Both the position numbers and the translations under genes were made by a program. A stretch of DNA of 64,000 bases from Antedon mediterranea (Eukaryota > Echinodermata > Crinoidea > Comatulida > Antedonidae): the NCBI RefSeq assembly GCF_964355755.1, contig NC_092675.1, forward strand, positions 28,048,912-28,112,911, read 5' to 3'. Every line of letters starts with the position of its first letter. The first letter of the stretch is position 1. This document shows, piece by piece, positions 13,052 to 25,105 of this stretch. Below the pieces are notes generated by a model that did not search any database, was not told where the DNA came from, and saw only the letters and a list, made by a program, of their open reading frames with translations.

Positions 13052-13942
13052 ACACCTACAAATGGTAAAAGTATTGAGGAGTTGAACAGGGAGACTGGTC
13101 ACAGTGCTGGTCCTGGTTGTAGGAGGCAGGAGGCCATCTTCCTTGTAATTTAGATGCACTATTTGAATAATTATTTAATTTAAAAGTTGTAGATTGTATG
13201 ACCTTTTAACAGATTTTCCAGAAACTTTTTTGTTTAACAGAGGGGTATCAGCGGGATGTAAACCATTTTGAAACGGTATATCAAAAAATACCTAGTCAGG
13301 AAAACGTTTTATAAATTTTCTATTTTTATTACTTCAGATAATACAAATGTTAAGAGATTATATCTACTGTTGTCAGACACCTTTAATAGTAAAGTTATAT
13401 TTTCTAATAATTGGTAGTTTTATAAAAATGTACTTTTTGAATTCTTATATGTTCATTTCTAAGAAACTATCAAGGCAAAACATTATGTCAATGAAATTAA
13501 GAAAATATATTATTTATAGAATTTGTAAATATTTTCTTATAGAAATGTGTATATATGTTGGTATTTATTATAATTTTACAATGAATCATAATTTTTCACA
13601 TGATTACTTACTTAGGTAAACTTTTCCAAGTTCTTATGATTTGAATTTACTTGGAAAATAATTTTTAAAATAATATATACTGACATTAAAGAAAAATAAA
13701 GATTGTTCCTTAGGGGAGAGGAAAGTTGTCCACACCCGTGCACAGTAAGGTCACTGGTTATTCTACATTTGCTCCATGCTGTGGGATAGTTGACTAAACC
13801 TGTTTTAATGTCTTATTTTTTTTAAGTTCATTAATTTTATTTATATAGAGAATACTTTATTGTAATTTATTTGGGATATACCATGAGAATATTATTGACA
13901 AATCTTCATTGAAGATGAATGTTTAAGTTGTGTAGTAATAAA
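13052..13942 (+). terminator. 3' untranslated region with poly(A) signals
   Basis: The stop codon at 13049-13051 is followed by A+T-rich sequence with no further exon. AATAAA hexamers occur at 13695-13700 and 13937-13942 and are the best candidates for 3'-end formation. The choice between them cannot be made from sequence alone. Confidence 0.45.
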
Positions 13943-14139
13943 CAAAAAAAATCGAAATTTGTTTCATTCCAAATGAACTTTATGTTTAAAACATTCATAA
14001 TATACAATTGAGTTATAAGGTAGGCTACAACACTAGGTCAGTTTAAGCATGACCTTATTTTACAAACATTTGGCACAAGCATGGAGGAAAAATATCATTT
14101 GTTCCTCCATGTAAGTTAATGTATGTAATTCATACACAT

Positions 14140-14412
14140 TTAAAACGATCCACCGTCCATATTTAAAATGGTCCGTCCATATTTGAAATTATCCGTCCAC
14201 ATTTTAAAATGATCCGTCCACATTTGAAATGGTCCGTCCACATTTGAAACGGTCCGTCCACATTTTGAAATGATCCGTCCACACTTTTTAAATGAACCGT
14301 CCACATTTGAAATTATCCGTCCACACTTTTTAAATGATCTGTCCACATTTGAACAAATTATCCGTCCGCACTTTTTAAATGATCCCTCCACATTTGAAAA
14401 AAATTATCCGTC
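14140..14412. repeat. Minisatellite of ~18-24 bp units
   Basis: About a dozen variable units contain CCGTCCACATTTGAAAT or CCGTCCACACTTTTTAAATG. Unit length drifts through changes in the A/T run. It yields a repetitive open frame on the minus strand (FKKCGRII units) that is an artefact of the repeat. Confidence 0.85.
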
Positions 14413-16839
14413 CGGTAGACGCTGTCGAAAGAAAAGTTAAAGAATATAACTATTAGTGGACCTACAACTTTTTCTAAATGTACAGCTGCGCACATAATGT
14501 TTTGACACAATGTTTGCTGTTGACTTTGGAAATAAAAAGTTTGGAAAAAAAACGAATGGCTTGTGTATTATTTAATGAATATCATTTTGCTATAGAACTC
14601 CTATTAATGGGACACCTACGGGACTCAACAAGTGCTCCTTTAAGAGTAGTGTCCTATGAATAGGTTACTGATGAAGCATTCCCCTCGTTGATTCACAGGA
14701 AATAGGAGTTTCCCACAATTGAGAGGTTTAACTATAGGTTTTTATTTTCTTCCTGAAAATAACGAAAATACTGTTAGGGTTTTTTCTCATACCAGCAAAC
14801 TATATCCGATACTTTACTCGTGAACTAACTCGATTTACTTAATCTGGTTATTGCCCTGGTGTCCTAAAATGGAAGACTTCATTATCTTATGTAACGTTCT
14901 TTATTTCTCTTTCATTTTCAATTCTTCGTTTTTCACTAAGTGCAATAACCGAGAGAACAAGAGAATCAAATTGAAAAGAGAAAGTTCCATCCGGCAATTT
15001 GAACTTGACCGACAACATTCTATTCAACCATACAAATTGTGTAATAATTGTCATTGCTACGCCCTGGTTTTAAAATAATTGTTATCGAATGTTTCATGTT
15101 TTTACTACAAATGAAGAATTGTGTCTAGATTATAGGCCTACCATCGCCTTCAGTCTAAGACTCTATTTCAACTTTATATTGTTAAAAAGATAAATATTTA
15201 GCGCACACATGGTGTTGTTTTATACGTAGGCCTACAATACATGAACTCGAAAGGTATTTCAGACAAAAATCGAAGCAACAAAAAACGCAGACTTGAGTCA
15301 AGTCTTCATCTCCTTATGTCAGAAACATTCCAGTTAATTTAATTCACTTCAACTTTATTTTAACAACGGAGGCCTACAATATCAACCCATGGCTGCTGTT
15401 CCTTTGCGAAGCGATGTGCATATAAAAATAGAAAATACAATTTTTAAAACTATCTTTTAACAATATAATGTATTTTAAAAGTTATAAATATCGTCAGCAC
15501 CAGGATTATTCTATTAAAGCTTGTTTACAACATGCTATGGTTGTTTATATTCAGTCTTCGTAAAACAGAGCAACATTTGACAAAGATACCCTCAAATTGA
15601 ATATCTGTTCAGTGTTCTCCCGAATATAGAAATCAAGTCCGGCAAATTGACAAAATATACTGTAGCCTTTGATTGCTCTTGTTTGTTTTTAATGTTTCGG
15701 CCTAACCTACCACTAGTAGATAAGTGATTATTTTATGTATAATTTTCTTGCATTATTTTTAATACTGGTTGAATCAATTTAGTCTTGCAAATCTTGCTGG
15801 ATGGCAAAAGCTGCTTCAGGAGAACACTGCTGTTGCTGGTGTTTATTTTAAATATAATAACCACTCTCTCTCCAAAGGCTTGTCGTTCTTCGATGTCCCC
15901 GTGAACGCTAGCTTTTTAAAAACATAATACTCATGCAGATGCGGTTTGTTACAATTTTCTAATATCTATAATTTGTTATTTTATTTTGCGTGTTTTATTT
16001 ATTTTCGTGAATTCTCCAAGTGTAGATCCCGTGTGAATATGTAATCTTCTTGACCCATATTCAAGTGCCCCTAGCTATTCTGATGACCCCTCTGGTGATT
16101 CTTACTTAAATCCATTTAAATTTCGTCGTGTCATTTCTCTTGTCTCTTTATTTTGTACAAAATGTTCAATGTATTTTTTATATGCGATTCTTTGTTTCTT
16201 CAGAGGCTTAATTTACGGGTACGGTCTGGCGCCAATTATTGGTCCGATGGTGAGTAAGACGACAATGCCCTTCATGGTCAGATAAGGTCCGACGGAACAT
16301 AGACCTACGACGAAAATTGTCAAGTCATCATGGTGTAAAACTATAAACTAGATCCACTGGTGATCATGAAGAAACTGGTCATACTCAACTCAGTTGATTT
16401 TGTGGGTTTTTTTTATTGAAGCTATAGGTCCATTCTTTCAAGAACCACTTTAGTTTAGTTAGTTTGTGACCTTTAATGTAAAGTTATTCTATGTAGTATG
16501 TAGTGATGTAGATAAATACATACATTTAAATTATAAATTATAATAAGTGAGGTGCGCGCATTATAATACAAAAAGATAATATACATTACATGCAGCAATC
16601 TAAAGTTTGAAACTTTTCTTATAAAAAGTTTATTGCGTTTGTGAGGGCAGTAGACAGGGACTTTATTTTAGGACAAACTTTATCTGCGGCGCTAAGTTCC
16701 AAATCACTCTCGTAATAAATCATCTTTTCTTTTAAATAAAATAACTATAAACTTTGGCATATTTATAAATTATTATGCATATAATACAGTGTTAAGATTA
16801 TGTTGTAAGTAAGTTTTAGATAGGCCTAGTTTAAGTTGT
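14413..16839. other. Gene-free stretch, nothing firmly recognised
   Basis: No exon with convincing protein character. The segment near 15340-15400 vaguely resembles a minus-strand LINE tail. An open stretch of about 45 codons near 15780-15930 after a TTTAG acceptor-like site has no recognisable content. Confidence 0.45.
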
Positions 16840-17040
16840 GACGTGATTGATAAGCTAGGCCAGGCTAGGCTAGCTAGGGCCGCTAGGCCAGGCTATATAG
16901 GCCTAGGCTAGTTAGGGCTCTCTTTATCTAGTCTAGCCTAGGGTAGCCTAGCCTACTTTAGTTAGGCCTACTCTACTATCCTACTAGCTAGTAGAAGTAG
17001 TAAGCCTAGGCCTCTAGATTAGGCTAGCCCAGGCCTATTT
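16840..17040. repeat. AGGCCTA / CTAGGC-rich patch
   Basis: Dense overlapping variants of AGGCCTA, GCTAGGCC and CTAGCTAG over about 200 bases, strongly unlike the flanking A+T-rich DNA and similar to the patch at 6636-6765 in the divergent promoter region. Confidence 0.75.
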
Positions 17041-20033
17041 CTGTTTTGCATGGCAACAAAATATTTATTGAGTCATTTTAGACGGCGGTATATTTGAACT
17101 GAGTAACTGCAGGTGGCTGGCCAAGGCCTAACATTTAACATTCAAGCAAACTTCAAAAACTATTTCAACCTGTCAAATTGACAGTTTACGAATATTAAAT
17201 GATAATATTATTACGCTAAAAAGTATAACAAACATTTATGACACTGTTTTGTTATTGCATTTGTAATTGTATGGTGCAAAACCTTCCTCCAGTCATCTCT
17301 GCAAGATGTCTTCCATAGCATGACATTTTGTGTACCTACTGTACTGGTCTGCTGTATAAAGCAAAATCATTATAGTATATACTTTATTTACTTGTTTTCG
17401 GAGCTTAGCATTTTTTGAATCCGGAGTCAAAAAATATTGAAAAATAATTCATCAAATCCTGAGTACGGCGCAAATTTTTAAGAGGGTGGTTGGACAATGC
17501 CTTGATTAGTTGATCTTGAAGATACTAACTACATCCTCCAGTAAATTCCACAGTATAATTGCTTTTCGACCAAACAAGTCTCATCCAATTTTTGTGCATG
17601 GAACTTAAATTTAAATTTGAAAGAATAACCACTGAATAAAGTGCCACTCGCTTGTTTAAAAATCTGTATCTGAAAGGTAAAATGGGTATGATGGGTATAT
17701 ACAATAATTAAACCATGTACAAAGAATCCTTTAGATGCTGTACTGGTTTATCTTCAGATTATATCTTCAAATTTGTTTTTGTAATATATTTAATTATTCA
17801 TTCCTGTCATAATAACTACAAATTTCTTTTATTAAGAAGATCTTGGCAACTGTGTTGTTTTTTTCAAGTACCGCATTGCTGATAGATATCAATACCAAAT
17901 ATGGTACCGTAAGTTATTTACTGTGGTTTTTTTTCATCTCATCATTAGGCTAAAATAATTAGTATATTAGGTGAATTATTTAGATATTGCCGAGGGCATC
18001 TTGGTTGCCAGTGTTGTGTAGAAAATGCAATTTATAAACTTGCCTAAATCTAAAAACAAATAAAAGTTTATAAATTGTTTAATAGCCTTGCACTTCTACA
18101 TTATCCTTGACTCTTGTTTTTTTAAAAATAATTGAAAAATAGTCATCTTAATTTATGGGTAATTAACCTTCGAAATTAACAAAAGTCATTATCCTTTGTC
18201 GCATAATATCCCAGTAGGATGCGTTCAACAATTCGTCTTTTTTTAATTTCATGTTTGATTCAAAGAATCAAATGTAAATTGCGTATATTAATTCCGGTAC
18301 AATTATTCAAAAAGGAAATTACATGACAGAAATGTAATTATATTCTCTTGTCATTTGCACACCTTAAAGGCAAATGGTTTATGTAATTTGTTTTGAAGGT
18401 TATTGTATGTAAACTGATTATAGGCGTAATATGTTTGTAATAAATAAAGTTATTATGTTTTCGTTCGTTTTTTTAGAAGCAATTGATTGAAATTTCAGGA
18501 AAAACAAACGTCTATTCACAAAATAGTGGCAACGCAGAATAACTGAAGACTAAAGCGTTTATTTTATATGGTAAATTAATTAATGTAAGTGGGAACTTTG
18601 TATATATAGTATAGTGTATATCATCTGCATCCATGAATTTTCCTGTAAATTCAGAATCATATCCAAAAGTGGAAAAGGTTTGTCGGTCCTCATGAACTTT
18701 ATTCTTTAAAGTGCACATGAACCTTCAGTTTTAAGTTTAAATCATAGAGTTGTCTGAAGTGGCAAATCTACAATTAGTAATATTAGATGATTTAACAATT
18801 AAATATTTTCTGTTTTTTTTTCTATATCATTACAGTACAAATGCTACATCAGAATTTGTGAATGGATGCTTTGTCACTTGGTCATTTCTACTTAAAAGGT
18901 ACCTTGTATACTACAATTACTTTTTTATTGAAAATAACTGTCTGTTCATACTAAGCTTGGTTCCCAATAGCTTGTAGCGCAAGGAGGTAGACGCAATAAA
19001 TGTCAGTCAGTCAGTTATCCTCATAAGTCTTGTGTCGGCACAACAGTGAGGCAAACCAACTTCTTGTGTCGATTGCAACAGTCTCTTTCAAGGCTACAAT
19101 GTTGCATTGTTGTAGTCAAAATTTGCTAGTGGGAGGAAATGTAAAAACACAAGATCCACATTTGAGAACATTTGTTAACATTTTTGTTTTCTTATAAAAT
19201 AGCATTAATGTTTACGCTATCACTCATTAAAGATGTGTCGTCCCCTAAACATTTTTTTTAATATGCCATTTTAATGTCAGATAACAGTTCTTCACTTTGA
19301 CCAAAAACTGGAGCGAAAAAAAAATGTATTTACCTAAAAAATGTAATTTAAGTGCCAAAAATGCTTAAATTGTTGTCAGACAATGGTTTTTCGTTAAAAT
19401 TAAACGTTTCATTTGTCTTTTTATAAGTTTATTAAAACTGCAAATTGGCCTATTTAAAGTCAGATTTTATTAATCTTCATTTTTCATGCTTTTGGGTAAC
19501 AATACATCTGTAAGTTTCAGATAATCCTTTGCTAAACAGAAAAAAAATATTTAACATAAAGTCCCCAGCTCAATAATCTTTACATATATTTGGGGAGTTT
19601 CTTTTGAAACGTTATTCATCCGATTAGTTTACTACCAAGGAAACGTCCAAGCGTTTCGACATGACAGTTTACATAAATATCAACAATTTGTCCGGCCAGT
19701 TAATTCAATTATTTATTGAAGGTATTAAATTAGCGATTACTAAGCACTTGTCATTGTCAATATCACGGTGACACATTATACGAAGTGTTTGATATAATCG
19801 CCTAGTGTAAAAAACGCAGATTGTGGTTTATTGGGATGTTTGCTCGTATTGTCTTGGTTTGTGGTTCATGTCCAGAAGATTGTCTTTATAGTTGGTAAAA
19901 TTAAAATATGAGGTGTGTTTACAAAATACAATGAAAGTAAATTTAAAGAAATCTAAAATTATATGATAAAGCTCCAGTCTTTGCATTCATTCATTCATTC
20001 CCTTTATTTCCCTTTTATTTTTGGAAACACCAT
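17041..20033. other. Gene-free stretch
   Basis: A+T-rich DNA with no supported exon. The part near 17510-17600 (TAAATTCCACAGTATAATTG and following bases) may be a remnant of the retroposon family seen at 11370 and 61612. An ATTC microsatellite (19985-20000) followed by TTTATTTCCC resembles an inverted LINE tail. Confidence 0.4.
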
Positions 20034-20196
20034 AAGTTCTGTCTACACCATCAAACCTTATGTGACAGAAAAATGTGATGTGCCTATATATGGACATAAT
20101 AATGTCATATGACTACCATATTTGGGCATACAGTATCACTACCATATTTGTGCACATCACACTTGTCAAACTAGTTTGATAGTGTAGACAGAGCTT
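20034..20196. mobile_element. Foldback MITE copy 3
   Basis: Left end AAGTTCTGTCTACACC, right end GTGTAGACAGAGCTT. The inside is slightly expanded by a second CATATTTG segment and carries one exact CArG sequence, CCATATTTGG. Confidence 0.85.
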
Positions 20197-21071
20197 TACT
20201 AACACTGATGTTTTCATGGAAAATTAAAAATACATTTTATTTATCAGTAAATAGCTTTTAATTATCCAATTTGAATGTCGAGACAAATTATGCTCAACAT
20301 AATTCTCCAGTAAAAATAACTTGTGCATGTAATCGTGATTAGATTGACTTACATGTTAAAGCATGCCCTCTATAATTTTACAAGTGCACAATCAGCAGTT
20401 TTTGCAATGATGAATTTGTGTATGATGTGTAACTATAAAGGAATAAAATGTTTTATCTGTATGAAATATTTTATTCACTTGAACATCTTTCAAAACTGTG
20501 TTATGCCAGAGCAATATGTTGGTGTTTTTGTGTGGTCTAAATTATTATAAAAATACCATGAATTTTATTCAAATGGGGAAGAAACATGCAAAGTTTTGCA
20601 CCTTCCCTAATGCTTCTATATATAAATTTACGTAAGGGCAAAATTCGGTAAATCGCGCCTTACTTCTAGAATTTTTACTCGATGGTATATAAAGTTGGTT
20701 CGCACTTTCGGTACTGATTTTAACCACCTGATGTAACCCTGTTTACTAATTAAATTAAGTTAGATAATTAGTTATTGACGATTAAAACGAATTTAGGTTC
20801 AACGATTTGCCCCAAATAGGGGTGTTTTCCGATCGTGGTATACACTGTCTAATGGATGTCCATCTTGAAAAATACCCGCCACAAAAATGCGAAGAGGCTT
20901 CGCATTTTCCTATCTCCTCCTACGATAATTGTTTTTAATAGCTGAAAACCGGTTGAACAGTTCGAGTACAGTATCATAATGTTGAAGACAGGCCGATTTT
21001 CTTAAAAAAATACTATTTTGATAGATTTAATATACGTTTATGCAAATGCATTGATTTGTGATGAATGGAAC
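20197..21071. other. Gene-free stretch with a short perfect hairpin
   Basis: No exon recognised. At 20884-20908 an 11-bp perfect stem (AAAATGCGAAG and its complement) encloses the loop AGG. The hairpin is unlikely to be a terminator in this eukaryotic context and may be a repeat remnant. Confidence 0.5.
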
Positions 21072-21599
21072 ATTCCAAATTATTTGGTTTAACCATAGAG
21101 GTATAGATTTAGATTTATGGGCCCCCTTGGAGAATAAACATAAATAGTATTGCAATGCTGTACAATACTGTTAAGGTATTAACCACTTTTGATCGCAATT
21201 TGAATCGCAAATTTCTTACTGTGAGTGTTGGTACTGTTAGATGTAATATAAAAATATATACAAATAAACTTTATTACTGTTAGTGTGGGTAGGCCCTACT
21301 GTTAGATTATAAACATATAATATACAAATAAACATTCCAAATTATTTGGTTTAACCATAGAGGTATAGATTTAGATTTATGGGCCCCCTTGGAGAATAAA
21401 CATAAATAGTATTGCAATGCTGTACAATACTGTTAAGGTATTAACAACTTTTGATGGCAATTTGAATCGCAAATTTCTTACTGTGAGTGTTGGTACTGTT
21501 GTAGATGTAATATAAAAATATATACAAATAAACTTTATTACTGTGAGTGTGGGTAGGCCCTACTGTTAGATTATAAACATATAATATACAAATAAATAA
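21072..21599. repeat. 262-bp direct tandem duplication
   Basis: Two near-identical copies start at 21072 and 21334, each with ATTCCAAATTATTTGGTTTA, GGGCCCCCTTGGAGAATAA and ACTGTGAGTGTTGGTACTG. Few differences separate them, so the duplication is recent. No frame is conserved. Confidence 0.9.
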
Positions 21600-24500
21600 A
21601 CGTTATTACTGACAGTTGCTTCTCAATGTTTGTATTAATTAATAATTTAAAAATATATAAACGTCGTAGTGGTGTATCGTTACATGTACTTTACTATTTC
21701 AATCGACTATGACAGTGAGAGTTTTAACAAAGTACCGTATTAAATCGTAAATGTTTTACTGTATTTAGTGGTATATTATTTATAGGCCTATAAAACATTA
21801 AAAACAATATTTCGTTACTGAGTGGATAAGAATATATTTTAAAATGTTTCCTCTTTGTACCTATCTTCTTCCCCCATCCCTCAACCCTTAATGTTATATA
21901 CAAAACACAAATTGGGTTTGTTTAAATGAGTCCAAATAAAAAAATTTGACTCATTTTGTTTCTCTCTCGGAAGTAATTCCCAGGGTGCTAATTTTGGTTG
22001 ACTACATAAATCATTGTGTATATTTATTCGCTTCTGTAAACGACAATATGTATTATAGTCCTGCGGTACGTACACTGTTTGAAATCTCCATTTTTTTCTC
22101 GCTGGAAATACTGTGTATTCGAGAACCATCTGTGGGCACGACCTAGATGGTACGCGAGCGAAGCGAGCGTGCCATCTAGTATTTATAATTTTAACATAGC
22201 ACCCAACCAAGAAACATCTGTGTATTTAAAACCTGAAGTATTGTTGTTTTCTTTTCCCTACCTACCTACCCTTAACTTGTTCACATTAAATGATATATTT
22301 ATCTAGCTACATCCCTGATGTACACAGTGGAGAATATGCTACATTGTGTTGCTGCAAAATGGTACTATGTAGAATGGGTGACCTAAGAAGGGTTCAACAA
22401 TGTTACATTACTATTTTGTTTGGGTCTTATTTTTGTCCTAAGCTAGAGAGTTTCTTACATTGTTCCTAACAGAGGGTTTTCCTTATTTTTCTTTGGTACA
22501 ATATTTCTGTAACAAATGTTTTGTTTACTTAACAGACATGTATTATTTGTTTTGAGCTTGTAAGCATTGTGTCTGTTTTTCATCAAAACAACCAGAATCT
22601 TTCTTTCCAGTCATATATCCTTTTGATTACGCCATTTCCATTTTTTATATAGTCACGTATCTTTTACTTTTGTTCATGATATTTTGTAACAAAAGTTTCA
22701 GTGAAAAATTAACAGAGAGCAATAACATTAAGGCCAATTAACAACTGACACCGTATCAAGTCAAAACATCTGTTTAGAAACTGTACACTTGCATTGTCAT
22801 TGGGTGTGAAATCACAAAAGACCTCACACTACGTACACATCACCTGCATTTGTTTAAAAAGGCATCCTCCTTATCACACAAAAAGTTGAAAATAAAATTA
22901 TCACAAAATAAAATCCATAATTTGCTAGTTTTATCGAGTAACACTGACTCGAGTCTAGATTTGTACCCGGTTTAGCACGGGAAATTAACATAAATCCTAT
23001 GCCTTAATTACTTGTAATCTTCTCTGATAAAGTCATTAGCAAAGTTGTTAAATACGGCATGACAATGCACCTTGCTTTTGACCTTGCTTATTATTTGCGA
23101 ACAAAAAACGATGAAACTCAATTTTTTTGTGACAGTTTTTTCCCCTTTTGCTTCACCCTTGCTTTAACAATGCATGCCTGTTGGAAGGGAGGCGACCTGA
23201 CTCAGTTTCCTGCGAGTTCTTCGAGGTGTACATCACGTAGAGATGAACCAAGAAACGAGTCATCTTCTGACACATGTGTATTTCTTCACCTCTGTAGGGG
23301 GTGTTGCCACCATTATGTCCTCAAATTTGGGTTACTGTTCAGGGATGTTTTTCAGCACCGTAATGTCTGTCTGTCCGTCATTAGAGCTATTAAAATAAAA
23401 CTGTAATTTAGTAAAATGAATCTGTCATTATGAATGACAAGGTGCTTTTATGATGAAAAAAAAGTGTCAAGAAGGAATAATTTACTCATTCATCACATGA
23501 CAAGATAGTTCATCTACTATATGCTTATAAATATATATATTCTCTAGAATTCTGAGTTCAAATCCTGCCAGAGGTCAATATTTTTTCTCATGACAAAATT
23601 CTACTAGTAATGTTAATATAATACTTGGTTTTTGTAGAGCATCCAATGACAGCACTTGTCAAAATAAATAAATATACTGTATATAAAAACAAGAAAGCAA
23701 GCATATTTCAACCTTTTGGTGTACTATACTCTTAGTCAAATTTGTGATACCTAACAATTATATTTTATTTGTGTATTCTCTCCTATTGTTATTCATTTTA
23801 GAACTTTATTTGACTATACTCTCCAATTATATCAAAATAAAACAATAAATTAAAATTTTATTTTAATCATAGAAATAGACTTTTTGCTATTTTTATGAAA
23901 GATTTTTGGTCTAAGATTAAATCGGTTTAAGAACGGAACAGTAGCCAATCCTTGGCAAATTAAAAGAATTCCCTCATTGATATTTCAGGAATAGAAACAC
24001 TTTCTTTTTGTAAAAGTATTCCTAAAGTGAACATAAGAAAGTGATACTCCATTAGAGATTTAGCAATCAGAGATAATTGGGAAATAGGTAATATTTATAA
24101 TTCTATTGATTAGGTATAATTACTTATCAATTACCTTTTTTCACAAAAGAGATTTTCTGTAAGACTTTAAGAATAAAAATATTTATTATTGTACAATACT
24201 ATATTGCAATGATAATATAATGTTGGCCCAAAAAAGAAGAACTTAGCTTGGAACTGACTGTAGGAAGATTTGCACCAACCAACAAAATATACTACTTTAT
24301 TTTTGTTTACACTAGTTCAATAAACATTTATTTCAAAATGGTCATTTTTTTTCATTTACAAACAATATTATAACAATATACAATAATCAACAATTTATAT
24401 AAGACCATTTTAGGGATCAAAGAAGTTAAACTTGTTTCACAATGACCCCCAAAAAATAAAAAAGAAGAGAACATAACGGTACTGTTAACACACAACACAT

Positions 24501-24601
24501 AAAACGCATACAGGCAATGTTAAAATATAACTATTTACATGAAATATTAAAATAAAATAATACCACTAAAATTATATATTTTGTCATGAGGTATTAACTA
24601 A
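21600..24601. other. Gene-free stretch with a GC-rich imperfect palindrome
   Basis: A 37-base imperfect palindrome lies at 22143-22179: CTAGATGGTACGC on the left answers GTGCCATCTAG on the right across a GAGCGAAGCGAGC core. Near 23558-23575 a GAGTTCAAATCCTGCC string resembles a tRNA B box and may be SINE debris. Open frames at 21881-22210 and 23059-23406 have no recognisable family. Confidence 0.45.
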
Positions 24602-25105
24602 CATAATGTAGCATACTATAAAAGTTAGTTGATTCCAGCAAATACAGTAAATTATCTTAAAAGTGAACCATTCATCTAGGCTGGTTGAGTTTTTCCGATG
24701 CTATAATAATATGGTCACACCATACTCTAAAAGGTAAAGGTGAGTCCCGTGTTCTCTGAACGTAGGGGAATGAGCTGTTAGGAGCTCATTGTACTAAGCC
24801 TCGGCATTATGTGGTAGGGTGGCCAGTTCCTTTCCACGCCGCCTTTTTTCTCCCTAGTATTTTCAACCAGGTACTCATTTTACAGTTGAGTGGACTGGGA
24901 GTTGTCGGGAATTGAACCCGGGTCTATCTGTATGACAGTCAAGTGTCCTAACCACTTGCTATCCAACTCCATATAGCATACATAATGTAGCATACTATAA
25001 AAGTTAGTTGATTCCAGCAGATACAGTAAATTATCTTAAAAGTGAACCATTCATCTAGGCTGGTTGAGTTTTTCCGATGCTATAATAATATGGTCACACC
25101 ATACT
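24602..25105. mobile_element. SINE-bearing unit between near-identical 125-bp direct repeats
   Basis: Copies at 24602-24726 and 24981-25105 (CATAATGTAGCATACTATAA to GGTCACACCATACT) differ at about one position. The 254-base interior contains a tRNA-Asp-like sequence on the minus strand adjacent to the right repeat. Two readings are possible: a tRNA-derived SINE caught in a recent local duplication, or a miniature element with terminal direct repeats. The repeats do not have clear TG...CA ends, which favours the first. Confidence 0.7.
24898..24970 (-). tRNA. tRNA-Asp-like SINE head (pseudo-tRNA)
   Basis: A 73-base segment on the minus strand has a perfect 7-bp acceptor stem (GGAGTTG with CAACTCC), a T arm with four of five pairs around GGGTTCAATTCCC, and a loop CTGTCAT placing anticodon GTC (Asp). 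The D and anticodon stems pair poorly, so it is unlikely to be a working tRNA gene. It continues into a non-tRNA body toward 24727, as expected of a SINE. Confidence 0.6.

Noticed and set aside
12848-13159. Minus-strand 103-codon open frame over exon 5
   Set aside because: It is the antisense shadow of the repeated coding tail of the membrane-protein gene; the plus-strand frame is the one continuous with the upstream exons.
14140-14391. 83-codon minus-strand frame rich in Lys, Cys and Gly repeats
   Set aside because: It is produced by the minisatellite and has no independent gene evidence.
20884-20908. Hairpin as a transcription terminator or microRNA precursor
   Set aside because: The stem is only 11 bp, too short for a microRNA precursor, and intrinsic terminators do not apply in a eukaryotic genome.
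21881-22210. 109-codon minus-strand frame over the GC-rich palindrome
   Set aside because: Its sequence comes partly from the palindrome and there is no similarity to a known protein.
23059-23406. 115-codon open frame on the plus strand
   Set aside because: No recognisable domain, odd composition (many Cys, Phe and His) and no flanking splice sites or promoter features.
24898-24970. A functional tRNA-Asp gene
   Set aside because: The acceptor stem is perfect, but the D and anticodon stems do not pair and the sequence continues into a SINE body.
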